Shown here piece after piece: positions 9,637 through 18,998 of a DNA stretch of 64,000 bases. Made by a program: the position numbers and the translations under genes. Below the pieces are notes generated by a model. It was not told where the DNA came from, did no database searches, and saw only the letters and a program-made list of their open reading frames with translations. Where the stretch lies: the NCBI RefSeq assembly GCF_001591105.1, contig NZ_BCUD01000001.1, forward strand, positions 186,001 to 250,000. The letters run 5' to 3'. The stretch comes from Vibrio nereis NBRC 15637 (GTDB lineage Bacteria > Pseudomonadota > Gammaproteobacteria > Enterobacterales > Vibrionaceae). How positions within the stretch are numbered: the first letter of the stretch is position 1; every line of letters starts with the position of its first letter.

Positions 9637-12600
9637 TTAATGAAAATCCCGCGATTTGCTCTGTAGTCCTTGCAGCTTCTCTGTCATATCAATTAGCCGT
9701 CCGGCGATAATGTGTGTGACTTCGCCTTCGCGTTCTAAAATGCCTTTCACCATGAGCACTTTAGCCGTCAAATAGGCTTGCTTTTGCGCTCTGGCGGTGG
9801 CTTGCCACACCACCACATTGATATTGCCGGTGTCATCTTCAAGGGTAAAAAACGTTACACCTGCGGCGGTGCCTGGTGCTTGTTTACCTGTGACGACACC
9901 AACTACCGTTACCAACGATTGGTGCGGTTTTTCTACCAGTTCTTGCATACGGCAAAAACGGCCGAGTTGGCCTGCTTGGTCGAGCAAAGTGATCGGGTGC
10001 TGATTTAAAGAGAGTCCCGTTGCGGCGTAGTCTTCCAATAAGGTCTGAACGTCTGACGGCGCTTGCACCGTATAAGGTTCCGGCTCTTCTACCTGACTGA
10101 ATAACGGCAAATCGGATAACGAATCCATCATCGACCAGCGAGTTTGGTAGCGGTTATTGGCGATAGATTGCATCGCATCAGCGGAAGCGAGCAGTTCAAT
10201 ATCACGGCGGCTCAGGCCAATATGTTTCAGTTGTGAGGGATGACTGAACCCTTTGTTCGCGCGGGCTTTTATCAGTTGTCGGCTACTGTCGGGGCTAAAG
10301 CCTTTGACTTGTCTAAAGCCAAGACGAATCGCGAGCTGTTGCCCGCATCGCATCACCTGATGATCGTGTAAAGACTGGTTCACGCAAACGGGCAGTATTA
10401 ACACATTGTGTCGGCGGGCGTCTTGCACTAACTGTGAAGCGCTATAAAACCCCATAGGTAAGCTGTTAAGCAGTGAGGCGTAAAAGGCTTCAGGATAATA
10501 GTATTTCAGCCATGCTGAGCAATAAGCCAGAACCGCAAAAGAAGCGGAATGACTCTCAGGAAAGCCGTATTCGCCGAAGCCCATAATTTGGTCAAAAATC
10601 CGCTCGGCAAACTCTTGTTCGTAGCCACGGCTGAGCATGCCATCGATCAGCTTGTTCTTAAATTTGACCAAGTCTCCGGTTTTCTTCCATGAGGCCATGG
10701 CGCGGCGTAGTTGGTCTGCTTCGCCGCCGCTAAAACCTGCGGCGACCATCGCCAGTTTGATCACCTGTTCCTGAAAAATAGGTACGCCCATGGTGCGTTC
10801 AAGCACCTCTTCAACTTCTTTAGAAGGGTAGGTGACGGGCTCGATACCATCACGGCGTTTTAAAAAGGGATGCACCATATCGCCTTGGATTGGGCCGGGA
10901 CGGACTATCGCAATTTGCACCACCAAGTCGTAGTACGTTTTGGGCTTTAGCCGTGGCAACATGCTCATTTGTGCGCGCGATTCAATCTGAAACACTCCGA
11001 TGGTATCGGCTTTCTGAATCATGCCGTATACGTCTTTGTCATCCTGCTTGCGGGTAACTTCCGCAATGGATAATTCGGTGTGATGCAGTCGTTTGACCAA
11101 GTCAAAGCACTTACGAATAGCGGTCAGCATGCCGAGCGCCAAGACATCAACCTTGAGCAGTTTTAAGCTCTCTAAATCGTCTTTATCCCATTGGATGACA
11201 GTTCGATCTACCATCGCGGCGTTCTCGACGGGCACTAGTTCATAGAGTGGCCCAGCGGCAATGACAAAGCCACCCACATGCTGGGAAAGGTGACGTGGAA
11301 AGCCGAGTATTTCGTTAACCAGTGAAATAAACTGCTCGCCCTTCATCGAAGATGGCTCTAAGCCAAGCTCGGTAATCTGTGCTTGCCAGCCGAGAGAACG
11401 GTCACGGCGGTTCACGTTTTTAATAAAGTAATCGAGTTGGCTCTCTTCTATCCCCAGCGCTTTGCCGACATCGCGTACCGCGCTTTTAAAGCGATACGAG
11501 ATCACGGTCGCAGCCAATGCGGCGCGTTCACGACCGTATTTTTGGTAGATGTACTGAATCACTTCTTCGCGGCGTTCGTGCTCGAAGTCGACATCAATAT
11601 CCGGTGGCTCATCGCGCTCTTTACTGATGAAACGTTCAAACAACACCGAGATCTGTCGTGGGTCGACAGCGGTAATCTCAAGACAGTAACAAACCACAGA
11701 GTTCGCCGCAGAGCCACGTCCTTGGTAGAGAATCCGGTTTCGCTTGGCGAACATCACAATGTCGTGAATGGTCAAAAAGTAAAACGGGTAATTCAGCTCT
11801 TCAATAAGCTCAAGTTCTTTATTAATCGTTTCTTCTATCTGGGCGGTCGTTCCTTCGGGAAAACGAATCGCTTTGCCTTTTTCTACGAGCTTGCGCAGGT
11901 AACTCATCGGCGTTTCACCGTCTGGGACTAACTCGCTTGGGTATTCATATTTCAGCTCACTCAAACAGAATTGGCAGCGCTCAGCGATACGCACGCTTTC
12001 GTCGAGCCACTCCGGCTTAAACAGCTTGGCGAGTTTGTCTTTACTGCGTAACGTGCGTTCGGTATTGGTGAGTAAGTCGGCTCCCATGTGGTCAACACTG
12101 TTGCCGTGCTTAATTGCGGTAAGCACATGTTGCAGAGGTAGCCGCGTGGCAGTGTGCATCAGTACGCCACCACATGCGGTGATTGGCAGAGAAAGCTCCT
12201 GCGCAAGACGCTCACAATGCTGTAAGTAGGCTTTGTCTTTGGCATCCAAATGGCGCTGTACGCCGAGCCATAGGCGGTGATTATGGTGCTGTGAGAGCCA
12301 TTGTCCCCATTTTCTATCACTGGGTTTATCACTCGGAAGCCAAAGTAACAAACAATGTTTTACCGACATCAAATCCCATTCAGAAAGTTGATATTGGCCT
12401 TTTTCTGAGCGTCTACGGGCATTGGTGATGATCCGGCATAACTCGGCATAGGCTTCGCGGTTTGGGCAAAGCAACACGACCTGACACTCCTTATTGAGCC
12501 AGAACATGCTGCCGATGATCAGCTTTATCGCTAATTGATGTTGATTCATCGCGGTATAGGCACGAACTACGCCTGCGACCGAGCACTCATCGGTAATCGC

Positions 12601-12708
12601 TAATGAGTGATAGCGGAGAAAGTCTGCTTGCAGGATCAACTCCTCTGCGTGCGATGCTCCGCTGAGAAAAGAAAAGTTGGTCTGACAAAACAGTTCGGCG
12701 TATTTCAT
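9637..12708 (-). CDS. dnaE2: Error-prone DNA polymerase DnaE2 (ImuC)
   Basis: The translesion C-family polymerase of the ImuA-ImuB-DnaE2 mutasome, which copies past DNA damage at the price of mutation. It has 1023 residues. The PHP domain is at about 1-210. The polymerase core includes GRGSAANSVVCYCL (330-343), the catalytic acidic motif PDIDVDFE (369-376) and the third aspartate in KVDVLAL (519-525). An OB-fold is at about 930-1010 (VTVVGVVTGKQAPGT). Length and motif order fit DnaE2, not the replicative DnaE1 (about 1160). The start is supported by GGAG before the ATG, 12 bases after the imuB stop. It is the last gene of the SOS operon. Confidence 0.95.
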   Translation of the reverse strand: MKYAELFCQTNFSFLSGASHAEELILQADFLRYHSLAITDECSVAGVVRAYTAMNQHQLAIKLIIGSMFWLNKECQVVLLCPNREAYAELCRIITNARRRSEKGQYQLSEWDLMSVKHCLLLWLPSDKPSDRKWGQWLSQHHNHRLWLGVQRHLDAKDKAYLQHCERLAQELSLPITACGGVLMHTATRLPLQHVLTAIKHGNSVDHMGADLLTNTERTLRSKDKLAKLFKPEWLDESVRIAERCQFCLSELKYEYPSELVPDGETPMSYLRKLVEKGKAIRFPEGTTAQIEETINKELELIEELNYPFYFLTIHDIVMFAKRNRILYQGRGSAANSVVCYCLEITAVDPRQISVLFERFISKERDEPPDIDVDFEHERREEVIQYIYQKYGRERAALAATVISYRFKSAVRDVGKALGIEESQLDYFIKNVNRRDRSLGWQAQITELGLEPSSMKGEQFISLVNEILGFPRHLSQHVGGFVIAAGPLYELVPVENAAMVDRTVIQWDKDDLESLKLLKVDVLALGMLTAIRKCFDLVKRLHHTELSIAEVTRKQDDKDVYGMIQKADTIGVFQIESRAQMSMLPRLKPKTYYDLVVQIAIVRPGPIQGDMVHPFLKRRDGIEPVTYPSKEVEEVLERTMGVPIFQEQVIKLAMVAAGFSGGEADQLRRAMASWKKTGDLVKFKNKLIDGMLSRGYEQEFAERIFDQIMGFGEYGFPESHSASFAVLAYCSAWLKYYYPEAFYASLLNSLPMGFYSASQLVQDARRHNVLILPVCVNQSLHDHQVMRCGQQLAIRLGFRQVKGFSPDSSRQLIKARANKGFSHPSQLKHIGLSRRDIELLASADAMQSIANNRYQTRWSMMDSLSDLPLFSQVEEPEPYTVQAPSDVQTLLEDYAATGLSLNQHPITLLDQAGQLGRFCRMQELVEKPHQSLVTVVGVVTGKQAPGTAAGVTFFTLEDDTGNINVVVWQATARAQKQAYLTAKVLMVKGILEREGEVTHIIAGRLIDMTEKLQGLQSKSRDFH

Positions 12709-12720
12709 TATTGTGCTCCG

Positions 12721-14136
12721 CTAACTGAACAGCCCATGCAGAAACCATTGCCTTTGCTGGTTTCTGAATACCCAAAGCCAGCGGCCTGTTTGACTGCGGG
12801 CGATAAAGTAATCACGCGTCATTTCATCACCGTCCCACCAGCCCGTGACAAAGCGTTCTGGGCCTTGGATGATCGAGATTTGCTCGGCCAAAGGTTCTGG
12901 TGTCGGCAGCATCATAAACGGGCGCAGACGTTTCACTTGTGGCGTGGTTGGGATGGACGTTCCCAGCTGACAAGAGTCCGGCTGACAAAGTAAGGTCGAT
13001 TTTTCAGGTCTTGGGTCGCCAGTTAACGCCACTTTTCGTACGCTGTCTTTGCCTAGCTTGGCTTGCAATAAACCAATCAATTCCAACTCACTTTGCTGAC
13101 CTCTATGACCAGCAAATATATCTTGGCTGGTGGCTTCCAATTCACCACCGCGTATTAACTTCAGCGTCAAGCCGTGTACAGGCGCATCCAGTTTGAGTGA
13201 TTCCATCGTCAACTGGCATAGACGCAGCCAGCGCTCGGCGTAGTAGTCGCCACAAGCAGAAGTAAAACGAATCTTGCCGTCTGGATAATCTCGTTGGTGC
13301 AGGGTGAGCTCTAACTCATAAGCGACTTGGTTACGCAGAGTTAAAAACAACTCCAATTTTTCGAGCAGTTTGGTCAACGGTTTTTCTAACCACTGAATAT
13401 TCTCGATATCAAACAGCAGCTCTAAGTAACTGTGGAATTTTTCCGGCGGATGATAAAACTCAATCGGGTGCTTAAATTGCCCCAAGAGGCGGCCTACATA
13501 GTTCACCAGTTCAATGTCAAAGCGGCGCGCAATGTCTTGCATCGGCAGGCTGAGTAAGTCCTGTAGCGTGTTAACTCCGACACGCGACAGCTTTTCAACT
13601 TGCTTGTCTTCTAGCTCGGTAGCGGTCAACGGGAAATGATTAATGGTATTACGGATTTGCGTCTTATCTTGGCTGAGTAACGCTCGTCCTGACTTTGCCA
13701 GCAACATGGCCGAAAAAGGGGAAAAGCCGCTCGAATAAAAATAGCGGAAACCAAGTTGATTTAAGTGCCGTGAGACTCGTTGCCAGTACGTCTCTAACCC
13801 GCCGTATAACGACAACATATCCGTCGCTTTAAGCAGCAAGCCTTGAGGTGGAAACAACGCGATATCAGACGTGACCATATACAGCCATTGGGCAATGTCA
13901 TGCAGCGTTTGTTGTTCAATCTTCTCATCATACGGGTGAACTTGAAGCTGGTGGCACAGGGCGCTGGCGCTGCCCAATCCCATACCGTGCTGAATCCCTT
14001 GTTCCTCGGCCAGCGTATTACACTGCACCACCTTAAAGCGTGTTGATTCGACGATAGCCAAAGGTTTATCGGACTCGTCAGAATAGAGCGCGTCTAGCTG
14101 TAACGCAGGGAAGTGAAGATAGATCCAAACTTGCAT
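12721..14136 (-). CDS. imuB: ImuB, Y-family polymerase-like mutasome subunit
   Basis: A Y-family polymerase homologue of 471 residues that, in studied systems, lacks polymerase activity and instead links ImuA, DnaE2 and the beta clamp. The N-terminal fold (LHFPALQLDAL, VVQCNTLAEEQGIQHGMGL) resembles DinB. The first catalytic aspartate region of active Y polymerases is altered here: there is no canonical DxD near residue 10, as expected for ImuB. The C-terminal part, about 330-471, is variable and ends in WFLHGLF. It starts 2 bases after the imuA stop and is 12 bases from dnaE2, so the three are tightly coupled. Confidence 0.92.
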   Translation of the reverse strand: MQVWIYLHFPALQLDALYSDESDKPLAIVESTRFKVVQCNTLAEEQGIQHGMGLGSASALCHQLQVHPYDEKIEQQTLHDIAQWLYMVTSDIALFPPQGLLLKATDMLSLYGGLETYWQRVSRHLNQLGFRYFYSSGFSPFSAMLLAKSGRALLSQDKTQIRNTINHFPLTATELEDKQVEKLSRVGVNTLQDLLSLPMQDIARRFDIELVNYVGRLLGQFKHPIEFYHPPEKFHSYLELLFDIENIQWLEKPLTKLLEKLELFLTLRNQVAYELELTLHQRDYPDGKIRFTSACGDYYAERWLRLCQLTMESLKLDAPVHGLTLKLIRGGELEATSQDIFAGHRGQQSELELIGLLQAKLGKDSVRKVALTGDPRPEKSTLLCQPDSCQLGTSIPTTPQVKRLRPFMMLPTPEPLAEQISIIQGPERFVTGWWDGDEMTRDYFIARSQTGRWLWVFRNQQRQWFLHGLFS

Positions 14137-14138
14137 GC

Positions 14139-14816
14139 TTAACCTTGCTTACGCGCCGGAAAAGGAATCACAACCGGATCGGGCTGCTGTAGCGTCAAAG
14201 ATGGCCATAACGCGCGCATATCGAGCACAAAACTGGCGTGCGGCCAGCCGCCTTTGCGTTTAGTGATGGTTACTTCCACTCCCAAGGCGTGAGGCAGTAG
14301 TGTCATGCTCAAACTGACAGGTAAAGAAAACAGACTCTTTCGCTCTGCTTTGAAGAGGAAAGAGAGGCAATTCCCCGTTTCACTCGCGACTTGTAAGCGC
14401 CGTGCCTGATGAACTTCCAAGTCGGCTTGCCACAACAATACGTTGCTGCACGCGCCGCTTTTTAGGCATTGCTCGGCAGCCCAAAGTGCTTCTTTCGCCG
14501 TTTTGGGGTAGATCAATAGGATCTTATTCGCATCGAGCCCTTCCGCTGACAACTGTTCAGCAGAGAGGTAGCCCGGAGGTTGAATAAAAACAGACAAACG
14601 CTCGTTGCTGGTGTGCTTTAAGTGCGGCGTTAATAAGCGCAGCTCGCCAATACCTTGTGGTGTTTGTAGCTCGACTACGCCATGTTTTGGAAAGCCACCC
14701 TGTAATTTACGATCGAGAAGATCGTAGCCAGTCGAGTAGTGCTCTTCTGACTCAGGAGTTTGGCTGCCCTGCCAAAGCCATTGTTTCTGCCTAAGATGTT
14801 CTATCAATTCATACAT
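14139..14816 (-). CDS. imuA: ImuA, RecA-like mutasome subunit
   Basis: The first gene of the damage-inducible mutasome operon: 225 residues, related to the RecA/SulA-like ImuA proteins that modulate RecA and support ImuB-DnaE2 mutagenesis. Visible features are a YSTGYDLLDRKLQGGFPKHGVVEL segment typical of the RecA-fold N-terminus, a degenerate nucleotide-binding loop (no intact GxxxxGKT), and the LLIYPKTAKEALWAAEQCLKSG helix. The start codon lies 11 bases from a LexA box, so expression should rise in the SOS response. The imuB start follows within two bases of its stop. Confidence 0.9.
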   Translation of the reverse strand: MYELIEHLRQKQWLWQGSQTPESEEHYSTGYDLLDRKLQGGFPKHGVVELQTPQGIGELRLLTPHLKHTSNERLSVFIQPPGYLSAEQLSAEGLDANKILLIYPKTAKEALWAAEQCLKSGACSNVLLWQADLEVHQARRLQVASETGNCLSFLFKAERKSLFSLPVSLSMTLLPHALGVEVTITKRKGGWPHASFVLDMRALWPSLTLQQPDPVVIPFPARKQG

Positions 14817-14826
14817 AACAAGATAC

Positions 14827-14842
14827 CTGTATATATGTACAG
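14827..14842 (-). promoter_or_regulatory. LexA (SOS) box of the imuA operon
   Basis: CTGT-N8-ACAG with an all-AT and alternating spacer (ATATATGT) matches the gammaproteobacterial LexA consensus exactly at its conserved positions. It lies 11 bases upstream of the imuA start, where bound LexA would block transcription of imuA-imuB-dnaE2. Confidence 0.93.
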
Positions 14843-14889
14843 TATAAATTATTATAGAACGACGGCAAGAGATCGGTATATCAGACGGA

Positions 14890-14932
14890 TAAAAAAACGC
14901 CTTGTCAGCTGAGAGTTAGCTCACAAGGCGTT
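14890..14932 (-). terminator. Terminator after yciK
   Basis: A ten-base stem (14896-14905 with 14923-14932) with an inner AGCT pairing is followed, on the minus strand, by seven T. It ends the yciK transcript and isolates it from the imuA promoter. Confidence 0.88.
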
Positions 14933-14960
14933 GATTCTAAATAATCTTATTGTATGGCGA

Positions 14961-15701
14961 TTATTTTGGTTGTGCGTCGATGCACTGACCATTGACGGCT
15001 TTGCCTTCTGGCGCCATCAAGTAGAGGTAAAGTGGCATGATATCCAGTGGTGTTTTCAGTAGCTCTGCGTCTTCAGCAGGGTAAGCTTTTGCACGCATAC
15101 TGGTGCGCGTACCGCCTGGGTTAATCGCGTTAACACGGATCGTAGTGTCGCTTAGTTCATCCGCTAGGATCTGCATCATGCCTTCAGTGGCAAACTTAGA
15201 CATCGCGTAAGTACCCCAATAAGCACGGCCACTGTGACCAACGGTTGATGAGGTAAAGACAATACGTGCGTCTTCCGACTTATGTAGCAGAGGGAGCACC
15301 GCTTGAGTCATTAGGAACTGAGCTTTAACGTTCACTTGCATGATATCGTCGTAAGTATCTTCGCCGATTTGATCAAATGGGCTAAGCACACCAAGTAGAC
15401 CTGCGTTGTGAAGTACGCCATCAAGACGACCAAACTGACTTTCGATCGTATCGACCATGTCGATGTAATTCTGCTTAGTTGCGCCTTTCATATCCAGAGG
15501 GATAATCGCTGGTTGTGGGTAACCAGCCGCTTCGATTTCGTCGTAGGTTGCTTCCAGCTTTTTCACTGTGCGGCCGAGCAAAATAACCGTCGCACCGTGC
15601 TGCGCGTAAGAGATTGCGGCTTGTTTACCAATACCATCACCAGCACCGGTAACGAGAATAACTTTACCTTTCAGGGCATCTGAAGAAACAGCATATTCCA
15701 C
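14961..15701 (-). CDS. yciK: Short-chain dehydrogenase YciK
   Basis: An NAD(P)-dependent SDR-family oxidoreductase. It has 246 residues if translation starts at the GTG at 15701, which has an AAAGGA site and gives the N-terminus VEYAVSSDALKGKVILVTGA; the frame stays open to 15746 but with no better signal. Motifs are the cofactor-binding GAGDGIGK near the N-terminus, HNAG in the fourth strand region, and the catalytic Ser-Tyr-Lys set in FTSSTVGHSGRAYWGTYAMSKFA. Similarity is collinear with E. coli YciK, and sohB lies divergently next to it, as in E. coli. Its physiological substrate is unknown. Confidence 0.9.
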   Translation of the reverse strand: MEYAVSSDALKGKVILVTGAGDGIGKQAAISYAQHGATVILLGRTVKKLEATYDEIEAAGYPQPAIIPLDMKGATKQNYIDMVDTIESQFGRLDGVLHNAGLLGVLSPFDQIGEDTYDDIMQVNVKAQFLMTQAVLPLLHKSEDARIVFTSSTVGHSGRAYWGTYAMSKFATEGMMQILADELSDTTIRVNAINPGGTRTSMRAKAYPAEDAELLKTPLDIMPLYLYLMAPEGKAVNGQCIDAQPK

Positions 15702-15788
15702 GATGTGTATCCTTTTGTAATGTTCTGCTTTAAGTCTTCGTGACAAGGTGGTTACAATACACTAATTCGCATATGAGGGGATATCACA

Positions 15789-16850
15789 TTGGAATTTTTG
15801 TTGGACTATGGGCTGTTTTTAGCCAAGATTGTGACTTTTGTAGTCGCAGTGATTGCGATCTTAGTGATTGCTAAAGCTGTGGGCGGAAAGAGTGGTGCCG
15901 CGAAAGGTGAATTGGAAATTACTAACCTAACTGAGCAACACAAACACACCGTTGATCAGTTGGAGCACCACCTGCATGACGACGCGTTCTTAAAAGCGCG
16001 TGATAAAGCAGAGAAGAAACAAGAGAAAGAAAAAGCCAAAGCGCGTGAGAAAGAGGTGAAAAAGGCGTCGAAAGAGGGCGACCTAGACGCACAGCGCGAG
16101 CCTCACCTGTTTGTTCTGGACTTCAAAGGCAGTATCGATGCCAAAGAAGTGGCTTCGCTACGTGAAGAAGTGACGGCTATTCTCGCGGTCGCGCGTGAAG
16201 GCGATGAAGTGCTACTGCGCCTTGAGTCTGGCGGCGGTATGGTTCACGGCTACGGCTTGGCGTCTTCTCAGCTAGACCGCATCAAAGCCGCTGGTCTTCC
16301 TTTGACAATTGCGGTGGATAAAGTCGCGGCAAGTGGCGGTTACATGATGGCATGTATCGCAGACAAAATTGTCTCTGCACCGTTTGCGATTGTTGGTTCA
16401 ATCGGTGTGATTGCGCAGCTACCAAACTTCAATAAACTGCTGAAAAAGCATGACATTGAATTTGAACAGCTGACTGCTGGCGAATACAAACGTACCCTAA
16501 CTATGTTTGGTGAAAACACCGAAAAAGCGCGTGAGAAGTTCAAAGAAGAGTTGGAAGAAACACACGGATTGTTTAAGAACTTTATCCGTGACCACCGCCC
16601 AGAGCTGGACTTGGATAAAGTCGCGACAGGCGAGCACTGGTTTGGTACTCAGGCACACGAGCTAGGTTTAGTCGATGAAATCAAAACTTCAGATGACATC
16701 GTAGTCGAAGCGTGTAAAGACAAAACCGTATTGGCGATTCATTACGTTGAGAAGAAAAAACTGGCGTCTAAACTGGCAGGCATTGCCGGCGAAGCCGCAG
16801 ACAACGTACTGATGAAACTGATCGACCGCGGCCAGCGCCCGATTGTTTAA
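15789..16850 (+). CDS. sohB: Inner-membrane serine peptidase SohB
   Basis: A predicted signal-peptide-peptidase-like serine protease of family S49, 353 residues. One membrane anchor (about residues 7-28) is followed by a highly charged coiled segment (about 55-100, rich in Lys and Glu) and the ClpP/crotonase-like peptidase domain. The likely nucleophile is the serine of KVAASGGYMMA and the general base the lysine of AGEYKRTLTM, as in SppA/SohB. Translation starts at TTG (15789), supported by GAGGGG upstream and by the hydrophobic anchor that follows. It diverges from yciK and converges with rhlE across a bidirectional terminator. Confidence 0.9.
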   Translation: MEFLLDYGLFLAKIVTFVVAVIAILVIAKAVGGKSGAAKGELEITNLTEQHKHTVDQLEHHLHDDAFLKARDKAEKKQEKEKAKAREKEVKKASKEGDLDAQREPHLFVLDFKGSIDAKEVASLREEVTAILAVAREGDEVLLRLESGGGMVHGYGLASSQLDRIKAAGLPLTIAVDKVAASGGYMMACIADKIVSAPFAIVGSIGVIAQLPNFNKLLKKHDIEFEQLTAGEYKRTLTMFGENTEKAREKFKEELEETHGLFKNFIRDHRPELDLDKVATGEHWFGTQAHELGLVDEIKTSDDIVVEACKDKTVLAIHYVEKKKLASKLAGIAGEAADNVLMKLIDRGQRPIV

Positions 16851-16872
16851 TTACCTCAATGATTGAGATAAT

Positions 16873-16907
16873 AAAAAAGCGCCCATCTGATGATGGGCGC
16901 TTTTTTT
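16873..16907. terminator. Bidirectional terminator between sohB and rhlE
   Basis: A nine-base GC-rich stem (16879-16887 with 16892-16900) is flanked by six A on the left and seven T on the right, so it can end transcripts from both strands. Confidence 0.93.
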
Positions 16908-16919
16908 ATTTATTACGAA

Positions 16920-18329
16920 TTAGTTTGCTTGCGCATTGGTTCGTGGTGCTTTTGGTTTAGAAGGTCTGCGAGTTGGCTTTTTCTTCGCTGCACCTGCTTT
17001 GCCTTCACCTTGTTTACTTGCACCATTTCCACCTAGTTTAGGACCCAAGTGACGCTTGTTCTTACCAGCTGGTTTATGGCCGCGTGCGTTATCGCCAGAG
17101 CGTTGACCATCAGCATGGCCTGTTTTTGGCTTTTTCGGCTTCTTAGGTTTTTTCGGCTTAATAGGGCGCGTATCCAGTTTGGACTCTGGCAACTCGTTTA
17201 CTGGTTTATAGCCTTCAATTTCTAAACGAGGCAATACTTGTTGAATTAAACGCTCAATCGCAAATAGCTCGCCAGCTTCGTCTGCTTCAACAAGAGAGAA
17301 TGCGCGGCCGACTTCACCAGCACGGCCAGTACGACCAATTCGGTGTACATAATCTTCTGCGACGTTCGGCAGCTCGAAGTTGACGACTTGAGGTAGCTGA
17401 GGAATATCGATACCACGCGCGGCGATATCGGTAGCAACCAATACGCGAACATCACCGGATTTAAAATCGGCTAATGCGCGAGTACGAGCGCCTTGGCTTT
17501 TGTTGCCGTGAATCGGTGCCGCAGTGATGCCTTCTTTTTCTAAGAAGAACGCCAAGCGGTTCGCACCGTGTTTGGTGCGGCAGAAAACCAGTACCTGTTT
17601 CCAATCGCCGTCTTTGATCAGTTTAACCAGCATTGGCGCTTTTTTACGCTTGTCGGCTGGGTAAATCGACTGTTCAATCGTAACCGCCGTTGAGTTTTCA
17701 GGGTTAACTGAAACTTCTACAGGGTCATTCACCAAGCCTTTTGCCAACTCGCGGATCTCCGCTGAGAATGTGGCAGAGAACAGCAGGTTCTGACGCTTAG
17801 CAGGCAGCAAGTTGAGGATTTTACGAATGTCGCGAATAAAGCCCATGTCGAGCATGCGGTCGGCTTCATCTAACACCAAGACTTCAAGTTGGTCGAACTT
17901 AACCGCGTTTTGCTGAAAAAGATCCAACAAACGACCTGGAGTCGCGACTAAAACATCACAACCTTTACGCAGCTTCAACATTTGCGGGTTAATCTTCACG
18001 CCGCCAAATACTACGGTAGATGTCAGGCGTTGGTGACGGCTGTACTTAAATACGTTCTCTTGCACTTGAGCAGCAAGCTCACGAGTCGGGGTTAGGATCA
18101 ACGCTCGAACGTGATTGCCTTTTACTCGCGTGCCGTTATCTAGGCGTTCAAGAATGGGTAGCGTAAAGCCTGCGGTTTTACCTGTACCTGTCTGCGCTGC
18201 GGCCATCACATCTTTGCCTTCTAATACGGCTGGAATGGCTTGCTCCTGAATTGGAGATGGTTTGTCGTAAACCTGTTCTTCAATGGCTTTAAGAATTGGG
18301 GCAGAAAGGCCTAACGAGGTAAAACCCAT
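16920..18329 (-). CDS. rhlE: DEAD-box RNA helicase RhlE
   Basis: An ATP-dependent RNA helicase involved in ribosome maturation and RNA turnover. It has 469 residues from the ATG at 18329, where the protein begins [16 protein letters not shown] as family members do; the frame is open upstream but the extra residues overlap leader hairpins. Motifs in order are the Q motif, [17 protein letters not shown], the DEAD box [16 protein letters not shown], and [13 protein letters not shown]. The tail after about residue 375 is basic and low in complexity, with repeated KPKKPKK units, and is likely an RNA-binding extension. Its 5' leader contains two strong hairpins. Confidence 0.92.
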   Translation of the reverse strand: MGFTSLGLSAPILKAIEEQVYDKPSPIQEQAIPAVLEGKDVMAAAQTGTGKTAGFTLPILERLDNGTRVKGNHVRALILTPTRELAAQVQENVFKYSRHQRLTSTVVFGGVKINPQMLKLRKGCDVLVATPGRLLDLFQQNAVKFDQLEVLVLDEADRMLDMGFIRDIRKILNLLPAKRQNLLFSATFSAEIRELAKGLVNDPVEVSVNPENSTAVTIEQSIYPADKRKKAPMLVKLIKDGDWKQVLVFCRTKHGANRLAFFLEKEGITAAPIHGNKSQGARTRALADFKSGDVRVLVATDIAARGIDIPQLPQVVNFELPNVAEDYVHRIGRTGRAGEVGRAFSLVEADEAGELFAIERLIQQVLPRLEIEGYKPVNELPESKLDTRPIKPKKPKKPKKPKTGHADGQRSGDNARGHKPAGKNKRHLGPKLGGNGASKQGEGKAGAAKKKPTRRPSKPKAPRTNAQAN

Positions 18330-18358
18330 AAATTGATCTCTGTATGAATTGGGGACTG

Positions 18359-18407
18359 TTCCCAGCAAATTTGTTTGCTGGGAAAAGGGCGTCATTCTGC
18401 GCCCTTT
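18359..18407 (-). promoter_or_regulatory. Two tandem hairpins between rrtA and rhlE
   Basis: Read on the minus strand, AAAGGGCG...CGCCCTTT (18384-18407) is followed directly by TTCCCAGCAAA...TTTGCTGGGAA (18359-18369 with 18374-18384). Both are perfect. They fill most of the 99 bases between the rrtA stop and the rhlE start and may act as attenuator, RNA stabiliser or RhlE-responsive leader. Confidence 0.55.
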
Positions 18408-18428
18408 GGGTAGGAACATCAACTGAAA

Positions 18429-18995
18429 TTAACGATGAGGGGCTTTCAGTGTTTTGAGTTGAGGCGCGTAATGTGTAGTCACCGCAAATAGAAGCCCACT
18501 GATAACACCAAATAAATGCGATTCCACCGCAATACGGGCATTGATCAATTCGCTGGTGGACTGAGATGCCCCCATAGTTAGCTCCCAGGCGACTTTAGCG
18601 ATAACGCCAATAACTAATAGCCAACTGCTTTTTCTGCCGTCTAAAGCCTCTTTAAGCGCGAAACTGGCGAACAGCCCGTGCAATACGCCAGAAAGCCCAA
18701 CGTAGCTTGTCATGTCACTCAAGAAATTAAGTAATCCTACAACTAGGCTAAGGACAGATAAAACCAACAACAGCGTGTTTGCCGATGGTTTGAAGATAAA
18801 GCTGATCACCCACAGTGCGGCAAGATTCATCCCAAAATGCGCAAAGTTGGTATGGGTAAAGTTTCCTGATAGGATCCGCCACCACTGACCATCTAAAATC
18901 AATTGGCGATGCCACTCAGCGAGTGAAAGCATGGGCTCAAACTGAAGCCCCAAGCACACCAAACTGATAGCGATTAACAAAACAAATAAGCGCAC
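18429..18995 (-). CDS. rrtA: Rhombosortase (rhomboid-like GlyGly-CTERM peptidase)
   Basis: An inner-membrane rhomboid-family serine protease of 188 residues, of the short type associated with proteins bearing a C-terminal GlyGly-CTERM sorting signal, common in vibrios. About six membrane spans are visible. Typical motifs are WWRILSGNFTHTNFAHFGMNL, the nucleophile motif GLSGVLHG (Ser102, with His106), and the catalytic histidine in AVESHLFG (His160). The start is uncertain: GTG at 18995 is chosen; the frame is open to 19019 (TTG), which would overlap the divergent gene. Its start and that of the neighbouring gene lie only a few bases apart on opposite strands. Substrates are not in this window. 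Confidence 0.82.
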   Translation of the reverse strand: MRLFVLLIAISLVCLGLQFEPMLSLAEWHRQLILDGQWWRILSGNFTHTNFAHFGMNLAALWVISFIFKPSANTLLLVLSVLSLVVGLLNFLSDMTSYVGLSGVLHGLFASFALKEALDGRKSSWLLVIGVIAKVAWELTMGASQSTSELINARIAVESHLFGVISGLLFAVTTHYAPQLKTLKAPHR

Positions 18996-18998
18996 ACT

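Noticed and set aside
11383..11931. 182-codon open frame on the plus strand inside dnaE2
   Set aside because: It lies opposite a well-conserved dnaE2 segment, has no ribosome site, and its translation has no domain-like pattern.
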